Source: Alphaproteobacteria bacterium (GTDB lineage Bacteria; Pseudomonadota; Alphaproteobacteria; Micavibrionales; Micavibrionaceae). From it: a stretch of DNA of 64,000 bases. The stretch spans positions 1 through 64,000 of the forward strand of contig NZDE01000010.1 of assembly GCA_002690045.1 (NCBI GenBank). The letters run 5' to 3'. Below the pieces are notes generated by a model. That model was not told the DNA's origin. It worked only from the letters and a program-made list of their open reading frames with translations, and did no database searches. The position numbers and the translations under genes are program-made. This document shows, piece by piece, positions 52,895 to 63,000 of this stretch; positions within the stretch are counted from its first letter, which is position 1; every line of letters begins with the position of its first letter.

Positions 52895-52966
52895 TAATCG
52901 ACTGATTTTATTGCGTTTAGGCTGCGTTTCAGATGGCTTGCTTTAAAATATGATAGAATTCTAAAA

Positions 52967-52997
52967 AGTCCTGCATCCTGATGTGGGGCTTTTTTTT
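52967..52997 (+). terminator. trxA terminator
   Basis: AGTCCTGCAT and ATGTGGGGCT form a 10-bp stem with three wobbles and a CCTG loop, followed by eight T, 73 bp after trxA. Confidence 0.75.
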
Positions 52998-53075
52998 GTT
53001 TTGGTGATATTGGCTAGACCTTGGGTGAGCAATTTAATAGGGTGATTGCTTATTGTTTATAGAAAGTTATTTTAA

Positions 53076-53903
53076 ATGGTTTGGTATTATATCCTTCTTT
53101 ATGCGGTTATTCAGGGCGTTACGGAGTTCTTGCCGATAAGTTCGTCGGGGCATTTGGTTTTGGCGCATGAATGGGTAAACAGCCACACAGGCATGGATAA
53201 TGCGCAAGACCGATGGGCAGAAGATGCGGTGATTGATATTGCCGTCCATGTGGGAACATTGCTTTCTGTGCTGCTCTATTTCAGACATGACTTCTTTAAA
53301 ATGACAAAATCATTGGCCTGCGTAAAATCAGAAGCGGGCGGATCATCGCGCGCAATGGTGCTCTATATTATTATTGGCTCTTTGCCTGTGATCCTATGTG
53401 GGTATTTACTGCATTTATGGCAGCCAGACTGGATACGCTCCCCTGAAATTGTCGCGTGGACGACGCTTGTTTTTGGCTTCTTCCTTTGGATGGCAGACCG
53501 TTTTAGTAAGCATATTAAACCAATAGAGCAGATGACGTTGGCGACGGCTTTTTTAATTGGTCTATCGCAAGTTCTAGCCTTAATCCCTGGGACAAGCCGT
53601 TCAGGTATTACCATGACATCTGCGCGTGCATTAGGGTACACGCGTGAGGCCGCGGCGAAATTTTCGTTATTCCTATCCGTAATCGCGATTAGTGGAGCAG
53701 GCGTCCTTGCTGGGCGCGATGTGTTGTTGAACGGGAACAGCTTCCTTGGTACGCAGTCATTAATCGCCGTCGGCGTATCTTTTATCGCAGGCTATGCATC
53801 CATTAGCCTTATGATAAATTGGCTGAAAACACACGACTTCACACCCTTTGTTGTTTATCGGGCGCTATTAGGCTGTGTATTAATTCTTATGCTTTATTTG
53901 TAA
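53076..53903 (+). CDS. uppP: Undecaprenyl-diphosphatase UppP (BacA)
   Basis: An integral inner-membrane enzyme that dephosphorylates undecaprenyl diphosphate so the lipid carrier can be reused for peptidoglycan and O-antigen. Its overexpression gives bacitracin resistance in other species. The 275-aa protein has IQGVTEFLPISSSGHLVL at 9-26 with the catalytic Glu, and LALIPGTSRSGITMTSA at about 168-184 with the catalytic Ser/Arg. About eight TM helices are present. It is convergent with the DotA-like array, ending 9 bp from it. Confidence 0.95.
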   Translation: MVWYYILLYAVIQGVTEFLPISSSGHLVLAHEWVNSHTGMDNAQDRWAEDAVIDIAVHVGTLLSVLLYFRHDFFKMTKSLACVKSEAGGSSRAMVLYIIIGSLPVILCGYLLHLWQPDWIRSPEIVAWTTLVFGFFLWMADRFSKHIKPIEQMTLATAFLIGLSQVLALIPGTSRSGITMTSARALGYTREAAAKFSLFLSVIAISGAGVLAGRDVLLNGNSFLGTQSLIAVGVSFIAGYASISLMINWLKTHDFTPFVVYRALLGCVLILMLYL

Positions 53904-53912
53904 ATATCGCTT

Positions 53913-56900
53913 TTATTTCTGAGAATCTATTAAGCCTTTTGTAATTCGAGGGAATCTATCGGCTAAATCTTGTATTTCTTTAGGTACGTTTCCGCTCTTC
54001 AAACCTTGCGCGTGTGGTGCGAGTTGCTTGTAAACCGCTTGCTCCTGAATCGCCTTCCACTCGCCAGCGTGTATGTCACGTAAGCGCTGAATTTCTGGAG
54101 GAACGTCTTTATAGTCTTTAAGCACATGCTCAGGTTTTTGTAATGCGGCCATATCTTGGCTTTTGCTGGTTTCTTTATACTTACTGGTAATGCCTTGCGT
54201 AAATTGCGTGAAAATACGTGTGGCCGCCATTGCCGTCTTCGATACAACAGATGATGTGATGTCTTCTTTCTGATCAACAAAGGTTGGTACGCTCGCGCCA
54301 ATCCAACGCAGAATACTTTGTGGAATTTGGTCAACCAGCTTGAATGACGATACGCCGACCATATAGAGCAACATGGTAAACATGATTAAATAGAAGAGTT
54401 GATCTATAGGCGTACGAATTTTATCGGCAAGCCCGCTGGCTGCGCTTTCTTCTACGGATGAAACGCCGCCGACATTGGCAACGGCAATATCCCAAATATC
54501 GGTAAGAACGTTCGCCATGGCAGAGAATATGGTGATGGAGGCAATAAAGCCCATAACGATCATAACTGGCCGGACGAATATTTCGAACAACAAGTAATAA
54601 CCATTTGCCGCTTTTTGCCCTGGTAAGCCGCCACCTTCAATGTGAATATGTGATAAAGCCCATAACGGCATACCAACCATGGCTTCAAACACGGTTTTGA
54701 TCCATGTGCCGACAGCAAAAAAGAAATACATAAAGGGCAAGATTGGCACGATGTAGAATAAAATAAACCCTGCCGTCAGTGTTAAGCCCGCAGCAGACGT
54801 TAACGCCACGCCAGCTTGCCCAGCCATATCGCCTGCGCCAGATAACGCGTTGTCTGCGCCATTTATAATGTCGCCGAGCATGAATGTACTACCCATAATC
54901 AAGTTTCGAATAGAGCTTTCAATAAGGGATTTTCCTAGGCCTGATAGTTTGGCTAATGGATGCACGGCATCTGTAGTGTTTTGGGTCATTGAAAATAGAC
55001 CTTCAACGCCAAATATTAAGGCAAGGGTCGATTCAAAAGCGTTACCAGATTGTGTACGGCCACCTGTACCAGGGCCATCTTGTGTCCATTGTTTGTATAT
55101 GTCGTAATAAGCGCGTGCGAGCAATTCTTCGCCAGAACGCGGTAGGATCGCGCCTTGTTCTGCCGCACGGAAATAGGGGTTAAATAAATCTGGACCGACG
55201 GGGTTTGTATCATTACGGCTGTGGATCTTAGACACGCGCGTCATTGTGATTGGCCAGCGCGTTACTTGTGGAATGTTGTTTACGGAATCTATTAATCCGC
55301 CATTAATCTCGGCAATACGATTATACCAAATACCTGCACCTGCCCAGCCACGATTAAGTAATGATTGCGGCACAGAGGCGTTGTTGCCCGCAGCAATAGC
55401 GGCACGTTCGGCATTTACAGCAGCTTCGATAATACAGTTTAGATGTTCCCTGAGCATAGCCGCGCCATCTGTCTTAAATTCGGATATTGACCGCGTGGGC
55501 GTGTTGGTTGCGGAGAAATCAAGTGTAGATTTAAACCATTGATCAGCCAAAATTCGGCTATGGGCATCAATATCAAATCCAAACTGCCAAATCGCATCTT
55601 GTCCGTTCACGGTTGTACTATTGCCTGCGCCGTCTATGAAGCTATAATCTGTAAACGTTGTGTTAGGGCAATTGGGTGCGGTATAGCCATTATTTACATC
55701 AAGCCACATCTCGACTATTAGCTCATAATATTTCTGGCGTATTAGCTCTGTCCCAGCAGATGAAGTGTTTACCGCAGGAATAACAATTTCGCCACAATAG
55801 GGGAAAACATCGCCTGCATATCGCCCGCCATATAGCTTTGTTGGCCACCCATAGGCGCCAGGGTCAAGTGACCCCACGCGAATGACAATATCTCCACCAC
55901 TGGAAAAAGCATCGGCCTGAAAATAATTGGTATAATTTCCGCCGCCCGTAAGAATGGTTTGTCGTTGATTTGTTGTCGCATTAATGAGGTAGAGACCAAT
56001 TTCTTTATCGTAGGCAGCAGGCATATTATGACGCGGGTACATGGTGCGTTCGACCTGTTGACAGAAATTACCAATATGGGTAAAGCCAACTATATGCATG
56101 GCATCTTGGGCTTGCGGCGTGCCGACCATTGAATTCGCATCCATGATACCATCTGTGGCGAGGCGCACATTAAATTCTGTCCATACATTTGTGGCGAGGC
56201 TTGATCCCCATTTGGCGGAATATAGAACGCCATATTGTGCCAAGTTTAAGCCATTTGATACGGGGACAATCAAGGCAAAGGCGGTCATTAAGCGTAGCGG
56301 CGCCCATAGCTTTGAAAAACGCTTCCCAAATGGCGTACCAGATTGGATACTTTCCAAAATGACAGCAGCAACAAAATATAGAACAATAAATAACGATAAA
56401 GCAGCAATGGTATAGCTAAAAAAGGCAAACATTTGGTGTAACGCCAAATGGAAAGCCCAAGGGAAAATGGCCGGGACGGGAACAATTTCTGTCGCGCTGT
56501 CTCCCCCATCATAGCGAAGCGCCGTACATGGATTGCCTGCATCACCCACGCAAGACCCGAAGAATCCTATATTTCCTGCGCCAGATGGTATCGGCACGCC
56601 AAAAATGCGGTCGAGCAGAACAAAAGCAATATCATTCGTCGGGTTCGGGGTTTGGAATAATTGTAGCTGCGCAAAAGCACCCGGCATTAATATGGCGAGT
56701 ACAAAAGCGCATATTTGCGCAAAGATTGAGAATATTGCAAAACATATTAAGCTGAAGATAATCACTTGATCTATATGCTTACGCGAGAAGACCAAATTAT
56801 CTTTTGCCGCCATAATCACGTTAAATACGCCAAACCGTCCATAGTTATGCGGTAAAACATAAGTATGACCGACGGGGAGCAGGCCAATATTCAAGAAAAT

Positions 56901-57008
56901 CTGTGCCATGAGTGCGGCAATCGTAGCAAAGCCGGAACGCCATAGCTCCATTATACGTGGAATAATACCAGGCAGCACAGCATATTTTAATGCTGAAGAT
57001 ATGGTCAT
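53913..57008 (-). CDS. DotA/TraY-like type IV secretion protein, copy 1
   Basis: A 1031-aa inner-membrane protein. N-terminal hydrophobic segments (about 1-150) are followed by a large periplasmic region with a Cys pair (GSCVGDAGNPC), then the block GTPFGKRFSKLWAPLRLMTAFALIVP and AKWGSSLATNVW. The C-terminal membrane block contains YFFFAVGTWIKTVFEAMVGMPLWALSHIHIEGGGLPG and FEIFVRPVMIVMGF, the core of the DotA/TraY family. DotA in Legionella is about the same length and is needed for substrate export. A cytoplasmic tail of about 90 residues ends ITKGLIDSQK. ATG 57008 is used because CAGGACAGAAC precedes it; ATG 57032 has no such site. Confidence 0.85.
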   Translation of the reverse strand: MTISSALKYAVLPGIIPRIMELWRSGFATIAALMAQIFLNIGLLPVGHTYVLPHNYGRFGVFNVIMAAKDNLVFSRKHIDQVIIFSLICFAIFSIFAQICAFVLAILMPGAFAQLQLFQTPNPTNDIAFVLLDRIFGVPIPSGAGNIGFFGSCVGDAGNPCTALRYDGGDSATEIVPVPAIFPWAFHLALHQMFAFFSYTIAALSLFIVLYFVAAVILESIQSGTPFGKRFSKLWAPLRLMTAFALIVPVSNGLNLAQYGVLYSAKWGSSLATNVWTEFNVRLATDGIMDANSMVGTPQAQDAMHIVGFTHIGNFCQQVERTMYPRHNMPAAYDKEIGLYLINATTNQRQTILTGGGNYTNYFQADAFSSGGDIVIRVGSLDPGAYGWPTKLYGGRYAGDVFPYCGEIVIPAVNTSSAGTELIRQKYYELIVEMWLDVNNGYTAPNCPNTTFTDYSFIDGAGNSTTVNGQDAIWQFGFDIDAHSRILADQWFKSTLDFSATNTPTRSISEFKTDGAAMLREHLNCIIEAAVNAERAAIAAGNNASVPQSLLNRGWAGAGIWYNRIAEINGGLIDSVNNIPQVTRWPITMTRVSKIHSRNDTNPVGPDLFNPYFRAAEQGAILPRSGEELLARAYYDIYKQWTQDGPGTGGRTQSGNAFESTLALIFGVEGLFSMTQNTTDAVHPLAKLSGLGKSLIESSIRNLIMGSTFMLGDIINGADNALSGAGDMAGQAGVALTSAAGLTLTAGFILFYIVPILPFMYFFFAVGTWIKTVFEAMVGMPLWALSHIHIEGGGLPGQKAANGYYLLFEIFVRPVMIVMGFIASITIFSAMANVLTDIWDIAVANVGGVSSVEESAASGLADKIRTPIDQLFYLIMFTMLLYMVGVSSFKLVDQIPQSILRWIGASVPTFVDQKEDITSSVVSKTAMAATRIFTQFTQGITSKYKETSKSQDMAALQKPEHVLKDYKDVPPEIQRLRDIHAGEWKAIQEQAVYKQLAPHAQGLKSGNVPKEIQDLADRFPRITKGLIDSQK

Positions 57009-57054
57009 GTTCTGTCCTGTATTATCGCTCATATCATACCGTATAAGTTATTGG

Positions 57055-59946
57055 TTATTTACTGATCGCGCCAGCCATTTGTTTCATAGCGCCTTGCGTG
57101 CCTTGGGTTAATTGTCCAAACATATGTCCGCCACCAATCGCCGCGTATTGAACAAGTCCGCCAGCAGCATCTTGTGATTGGTCGACAAATGTCGGTACAC
57201 TTGCACCAAGCCAACGCAAAATTTGCTGTGGGATAAGTTCAACAAGTTTGAACGATGATATGGCCATCATATAAAGAACAATGGTGTAAACAACCAAATA
57301 GAATAGCTTATCTACTGGGCCACGTATGGATTCTATGAACCCGGCTTGTTCCGCAGCGCCCGTACCGCCAACGTTGGCAACAACAATGTCCCAAATGTCA
57401 TGCAGTACCGCAGCCATCGCGGCAAATATACTAATACCTGCAATCAGGCCGAATATAATCATAATTGGGCGCAGGAAGATTTCGAATATCAAGTAATAGC
57501 CGTTAATTGCGGCATCGCCGGGTAGGCCATTACCATCAATACGAATATGCGCAAGTGCCCATAGCGGCACGCCGACCATGGCCTCAAATACAGTTTTAAT
57601 CCAGTTACCAACCGCAAAGAAGAAATAGATGAACGGCAAGAATGGAATAACGTAATACAGAACGAAACCTGCCGTAAGACCAACTGTGGCAAGGCTGAAC
57701 ATGATGTCGCCGCCAACTTCACCAAATTGTTGACCAATTTTGGCCAATGGGTGGTCGACCATACCAAGAACCGCGCCGCCGAAAATAGCGCCCGTACCGA
57801 TAGTCAGGTTTTGGATAGTTGAATCGATCAAACCCTTACCAACGCCCACAAGTTTAGCAAGGGGGTGCACATCGTTATTTTCGGTGATGGAATACAGCCC
57901 CTCTAGTCCAAAAAGATCCATGATCAGTTTGCCAAGGAAGTTACCTGATGAGCTTGGACGGCCTACGCGTTCCAAATCCGTCAACCAGAAGCGATATAAA
58001 TCGTAATAGACTTGCCCTGCCACAACTTCTGCGTTGCCACGCGGCAGCTGTAACATTTTACCATCATTGACGGTCGGGTTATACAAATCATCCGATGTCA
58101 CGTTTGGGTCTACGCGTAATTTTGCTTGTGAAACGCGCTCCATAATAAGCGGGTATGTTATTACTTTTGGAACGTTTCTGGCAGCGGTGACAAGTGAGCC
58201 ATTTGCAGCGGCAATTTTGTTGTACCAAATACCTGCACCAGCCCAGCCGCGGACAAGAAGCTCTGGTGGAATATCAAATGCACCAGTATCAGCGCGTTCT
58301 TCGCGCACAGCGTTATTGATTAGGCACTGTAAAACATTTGTCACTGTTTGGTGCATGGATTGTTTCGTATCTGCGGTGATAAAGTAATCCGTTGTACCAA
58401 CGCCACCTGCGGCGTTGCCACTAACTTTCATACGGCTTGCAACCCATTGCTGAGAGCTATCGCCTAAAGCTTGCGCTAATTGTTCAAGGTCCCCAGCCGC
58501 ATTACAGTCCTGCGCGCCAGGGGCGCTTGATGTCGGCAATAGCCCATTGCCTCCGCCCCACAATGCGTTGACTAACTCATAATAGCCTTCATAAAGATAG
58601 GATGCGCCTGCACTGCCCATGTCAGTTGTTGTAAGTAAGATCTCGCCACATGAGTTTTTAACAAGGCCTTTTTCGTTTTTATAGATTGGTGGCACGCCAT
58701 TATTCTGATATGAGGGATCTTCGTCGCCAAAGCGTATAATCACGTTACCGTTTTCATAGAAATTCATTGCCCCAGGATAATCAGTTGCGGTAAAGAGCAA
58801 TGTCTGGTTGCTTGGAGTTGGATCGTTTTTGATGAGATAGCCGTCAATGTAGCGCTGCGGCATTGGGTTTAAACCCGGCTGTGTGCTCTGATAGTTCCAA
58901 GGGAAGTGATCAGCCTCTATAAATTCACAGGCATAAGCGAGCGACATAAATGATAATAACTGCATGGCTGTCGGTGCTTTGGGGACGCCAAGTAATTCTT
59001 GTTCAGTGGTTAATTGTGCCAAATTACTATTAAATTGGAACCAAGCTGTTGTTGCTAGGCCAGATCCCCATTTAGCTGCATATAAGGTGATGAACTGTGC
59101 TGAGTTCATGCCGAAGGCAAAAGGCACCAATAGTCCGATGGCAACGACCATACGAATAGGCGCCCATACGGAGTTAAAGCGGCGGCCAAATGGTGTGCCT
59201 GTTTGTGCGGTTTCAATCAACACGACCATTATAAAATAGATGAAGATAAACATACCGACCACAAGTAAGGCAAGGCTGTAGAGCAGGTACATATTGTGTA
59301 AGCCCCTGTGGAATGGCCATGGGAATGTGTTCGCGGTGGATTGGACTTCGTTAACAGCATTTGTACCGTCTGCGTTTATGCCTGTACAGGGCTGTAAAAT
59401 ACTCACACAAGAGTCAAATAGGCCTGGGACACCGAATATACGGTCGAGCAGGATCATCGCAATATCATAGCGTCCATCTGCGCCGACGCCGACGCCTGCG
59501 CCAGCAGGTACAAAAGCTGGGTATGGGTCAAAAACATTGGCGATTTGTGCGAAGGCGGGGGTCATCACAAACGTGACGAGTAATGTAAAAATTTGTAAAG
59601 CTAGTAATGCTAGCGCGGTTACGACAATGCCAAATATAATGATCTGGTCGGCTTTATCCTTACGAAACTCTAAATTATTTGCCGCCGCTGCCAATACTTG
59701 AATAATGCCAAACTTTCCTATGTTGTGTGGTCTTAGATATTCATGTGAGGCAGGAATAAGGCGTATAGTTGATAAAACACAGGCCATAAAAAACGCAAAG
59801 GTTTTGAAACCCGTACTGATAAATTCAGCGAGGCGTGGCAATATACGCGGTAGAACCATATATTTCACAACAGATCCTGCCGTGATGGCTTTGTGGTTAT
59901 GTTCTACGATGTTATCTTCGTTCTTTCCAAAGTCAAAGAGTGCCAT
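57055..59946 (-). CDS. DotA/TraY-like type IV secretion protein, copy 2
   Basis: A 963-aa paralog of copies 1, 3 and 4. The same blocks appear: a periplasmic Cys pair (DSCVSILQPC), GTPFGRRFNSVWAPIRMVVAIGLLVP, AKWGSGLATTAW, and the C-terminal YFFFAVGNWIKTVFEAMVGVPLWALAHIRIDGNGLPG followed by FEIFLRPIMIIFGLIAGI. The last about 40 residues (SQDAAGGLVQYAA...GAMKQMAGAIS) are less charged than the tail of copy 1. The ATG has AGGACAGAACA upstream, almost identical to copy 1. It starts 14 bp after copy 3. Confidence 0.87.
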   Translation of the reverse strand: MALFDFGKNEDNIVEHNHKAITAGSVVKYMVLPRILPRLAEFISTGFKTFAFFMACVLSTIRLIPASHEYLRPHNIGKFGIIQVLAAAANNLEFRKDKADQIIIFGIVVTALALLALQIFTLLVTFVMTPAFAQIANVFDPYPAFVPAGAGVGVGADGRYDIAMILLDRIFGVPGLFDSCVSILQPCTGINADGTNAVNEVQSTANTFPWPFHRGLHNMYLLYSLALLVVGMFIFIYFIMVVLIETAQTGTPFGRRFNSVWAPIRMVVAIGLLVPFAFGMNSAQFITLYAAKWGSGLATTAWFQFNSNLAQLTTEQELLGVPKAPTAMQLLSFMSLAYACEFIEADHFPWNYQSTQPGLNPMPQRYIDGYLIKNDPTPSNQTLLFTATDYPGAMNFYENGNVIIRFGDEDPSYQNNGVPPIYKNEKGLVKNSCGEILLTTTDMGSAGASYLYEGYYELVNALWGGGNGLLPTSSAPGAQDCNAAGDLEQLAQALGDSSQQWVASRMKVSGNAAGGVGTTDYFITADTKQSMHQTVTNVLQCLINNAVREERADTGAFDIPPELLVRGWAGAGIWYNKIAAANGSLVTAARNVPKVITYPLIMERVSQAKLRVDPNVTSDDLYNPTVNDGKMLQLPRGNAEVVAGQVYYDLYRFWLTDLERVGRPSSSGNFLGKLIMDLFGLEGLYSITENNDVHPLAKLVGVGKGLIDSTIQNLTIGTGAIFGGAVLGMVDHPLAKIGQQFGEVGGDIMFSLATVGLTAGFVLYYVIPFLPFIYFFFAVGNWIKTVFEAMVGVPLWALAHIRIDGNGLPGDAAINGYYLIFEIFLRPIMIIFGLIAGISIFAAMAAVLHDIWDIVVANVGGTGAAEQAGFIESIRGPVDKLFYLVVYTIVLYMMAISSFKLVELIPQQILRWLGASVPTFVDQSQDAAGGLVQYAAIGGGHMFGQLTQGTQGAMKQMAGAISK

Positions 59947-59960
59947 TGTTCTGTCCTGTC

Positions 59961-62930
59961 CTACCGTTTAAATCCGCGTGCTATACCACCCGCGGCCTGC
60001 CCACCAGCGCCACCAACGCCAGAAGCGATTTCTTTCACGCTGCCTGCAGCCATTGTACCCTGAATAGAAATTGTTCTGTTCAGACCTTCCGCAATGTTGC
60101 CGGATTCGTCACCGAAGCTCTTCACGCCTGCGCCCATCCAACGTAAAATACTGTCTGGAATAAGGTCAATTAGCTTGAATGAAGCCATCGCCATCATATA
60201 AGCAATAATGGCATAAAGAACTGTATAGAAGAACATATCCACTGTACCGCGGAATGTATCAATATAATCCTGGTCATTGGCAGCGGCATTTGCGTCAATA
60301 TTATTGTTTGCTAAGTTGTCGACGACCAAATCAAAAATATCGTTAAAGATAACCATTAACGCACCATATGTCGTTATGGATGCCAATAGGCCGAATAATG
60401 TTAATACAGGGCGCAGGAATATTTCGAAAACAAGGAAATATCCATTGCCAGCTACGCCAGGTAAGCCTGTACCATCAATACGAATATGTGCCATGGCCCA
60501 TAGCGGCACGGCGATCATTGCTTCAAAAATACTTTTGACCCAACGCCCTGCGGCAAGGAAGAAGTACATGAATGGCGTCAATGGAATAACATAGAATAAG
60601 ATAATCCCTGCTGTTAAGCCAACGGTCGCTGCCATGGATGAAATAGTTGTCGCAACTTGAGATACTTTTGCGCCGGTGGTCGCCCCTAATGCACTTAAAA
60701 AGCCCGTAATACCTTCTGTGAAAATTGTACCAGTTAACGCCAAGATAGAGCTGTCCATTAAGCCTTTACCCGCACCGACAAGTGCGCCGAATGGATGAAT
60801 GTCGCCATTCTCACGTAGGTTAAATACACCTTCGAGGCCAAAGATAATGTTGATCATATTCACGAAGCCAGATGTATTGTCGTGGCGCGCATATTGTTCA
60901 GCGTTCTGTGTTTGAGTAAGGCCTGTAATAACCTGATGCATCATTTTTGCATATTGTAGATCGTTAGGATTTTTTAAGGGTACAACTTGGTTCTCAGAAA
61001 GGATCGGGTTGAACATGTCGGTACCGCGTGCGCTTTCTTGAACCGTTCTTTTGGCTTTGGCAACTTCGTTTAATATTTCTGGATAGCTTTTGACATACCC
61101 GACTTTAAAAACATTTGTGTATGCGCCATAAAGATCAGATATTTCATTATACCACATGCCCGCGCCGGCCCAGCCATATGTTAATATTTTATTGTTGTTG
61201 GGGTTGTTTCCGCCTGCGAACCACATATGTTCTTTGGCCTCATCTACGGCTTCTTGGTAGGCGTTATTGAGGTCTGCAGCCAGGGAGGTCTTGAACTGGT
61301 CAAAAAGGCGTTGATAATAAGCCGCTGGCGGTGGTTCGTTACACGATGTCTCGCCTGCTGCATTTGACCACACGCCAAAATGTAATGGAACATCAATGTC
61401 GCACCCTTGAACGCCATCTATCATACCGTTAATGGCAAGCATACGTTGTGAATATGGGGTGACTAAGTTGCCCATCCACATATTCATGACGACGGCCATA
61501 TTTCCCATGCGCCATGTCCCTGCGGCGCTAAATGCATCAGCGGGTCCAGCGTTTGGAGTGGGGGCGCCCGGAATAACAATTTCACCACAGATTGGACGTA
61601 TGCCGCCGTTTGTCGGCGCGACACCTTCAGTTGCAACAAGGTCGCCACGATATGCTGGATGGATTTGTCCAAAGCGGATACGGACGTCTTTGGTGTCTGT
61701 TGCTGTAATAAATGTATCGAATGAATTAGTAACAGCTGTGGCGCCAGCTGGCAGTGTTGTATAGTATACTGGAGCAGGGCCTCCTGCGCTTCCTAGGCCG
61801 TTGAAAATGGCAGGGACGTTGCTTTCTTCTTTCACATCATAGATGGTGTAAACATCAATAGGGTATGGTCGTCCGCCAGAAAATGTATGTTCATTTTGCG
61901 CGGTCACATTGCCGGCTGCATTAACAGTGACCGGTTGTTGTACGGTGTATAATAGATTGCCTGCATCATCAGTTTCTGCGGCATAGTATGTATGATATTC
62001 CTGTTTATGGTAAGTTGCGCACAAATTCGCAAGGAGTAGTCCTTCAATAAGGGCTGTAGCATTTGGTGTTGTGGGTCTTGCTAGAAGCTCGTCTCCGCCC
62101 GTACCTATAGGTGTTTGTACACTATCTATGAAACGTAACCATGAGTTTGTAGCAAAATTTCCGCCGATTTTTGCGACGTTTAAAATTAAATGCTGACCTG
62201 TGCTGAAGCCGTAATAAGTTGGGACTAAAAAAGCGAGTGCAATAATTAGACGGAGCGGGACGTAGCCACTTGCGAAACGTTTGCCAAATGGTGTGCCATC
62301 TTCGATTGTTTCGATCACCACAACGAAAAGGAAATATATGACCAAGAATGAGGCAACAGTCGACATTGCAAAGTTGTAAAAATAGAACGTACTTTGCAAG
62401 GCGCGTGTGAATGGCGGGATGCCACCTAGCGCGATCGGGTCATATTTTGTACCATAAAGGCCAGGAATGCCGAAAACTTGATCGAGCATTCCGAAGGCAA
62501 TATCATTTGTTAGGTTTGCGCCTAGCGGTGCTTGGAAGAACCCCATAAATTGTAATTGTGCATGGGCCAGATTCGTCGTCATCACAAACGCCAGAATGGC
62601 AAACTGCATGGCCAGTAAGACAAAGCCGACAAGTACAACGCAATATATGATAACTTGGTCGCTATGCCGAATGTTGAAATTCACATTATTGGCGGCTTGG
62701 GCCATTACACCGCGGATTGTAAGGTTTTTGGTATCCTTAAGCGCTGTTGATGACAAATCTGTGGGCAGTAGGCGGATCATTTGGAAAATGCTGGCAAGCA
62801 TAAGGGCAATCCACTGCGTATTAAGCGACAGGTTTTTAATCCGCCGCCCAAGCTGTGGGGAGAACATATATCCTAGCACAGCGCCTGTGCTTATATTTAT
62901 TCGCCTATTTGGGTTTACCTTCATTTGCAT
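59961..62930 (-). CDS. DotA/TraY-like type IV secretion protein, copy 3
   Basis: A 989-aa paralog with the shared blocks GTPFGKRFASGYVPLRLIIALAFLVP, ATNSWLRFIDS, and YFFLAAGRWVKSIFEAMIAVPLWAMAHIRIDGTGLPG then FEIFLRPVLTLFGLLASI. The first periplasmic loop lacks the Cys pair found in copies 1 and 2, so this copy is more divergent there. The N-terminus begins with a short basic segment (MKVNPNRRINIST). The start is not supported by a good ribosome-binding site, so 62930 or Met3 at 62924 are both possible. It lies 70 bp after copy 4. Confidence 0.85.
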   Translation of the reverse strand: MQMKVNPNRRINISTGAVLGYMFSPQLGRRIKNLSLNTQWIALMLASIFQMIRLLPTDLSSTALKDTKNLTIRGVMAQAANNVNFNIRHSDQVIIYCVVLVGFVLLAMQFAILAFVMTTNLAHAQLQFMGFFQAPLGANLTNDIAFGMLDQVFGIPGLYGTKYDPIALGGIPPFTRALQSTFYFYNFAMSTVASFLVIYFLFVVVIETIEDGTPFGKRFASGYVPLRLIIALAFLVPTYYGFSTGQHLILNVAKIGGNFATNSWLRFIDSVQTPIGTGGDELLARPTTPNATALIEGLLLANLCATYHKQEYHTYYAAETDDAGNLLYTVQQPVTVNAAGNVTAQNEHTFSGGRPYPIDVYTIYDVKEESNVPAIFNGLGSAGGPAPVYYTTLPAGATAVTNSFDTFITATDTKDVRIRFGQIHPAYRGDLVATEGVAPTNGGIRPICGEIVIPGAPTPNAGPADAFSAAGTWRMGNMAVVMNMWMGNLVTPYSQRMLAINGMIDGVQGCDIDVPLHFGVWSNAAGETSCNEPPPAAYYQRLFDQFKTSLAADLNNAYQEAVDEAKEHMWFAGGNNPNNNKILTYGWAGAGMWYNEISDLYGAYTNVFKVGYVKSYPEILNEVAKAKRTVQESARGTDMFNPILSENQVVPLKNPNDLQYAKMMHQVITGLTQTQNAEQYARHDNTSGFVNMINIIFGLEGVFNLRENGDIHPFGALVGAGKGLMDSSILALTGTIFTEGITGFLSALGATTGAKVSQVATTISSMAATVGLTAGIILFYVIPLTPFMYFFLAAGRWVKSIFEAMIAVPLWAMAHIRIDGTGLPGVAGNGYFLVFEIFLRPVLTLFGLLASITTYGALMVIFNDIFDLVVDNLANNNIDANAAANDQDYIDTFRGTVDMFFYTVLYAIIAYMMAMASFKLIDLIPDSILRWMGAGVKSFGDESGNIAEGLNRTISIQGTMAAGSVKEIASGVGGAGGQAAGGIARGFKR

Positions 62931-63000
62931 TGCTGTTTAACGCTTACCTTCTTACTTACTCTCTTTATTCGCCAAAAACTTTAAAATCTGTTTAACTTAC

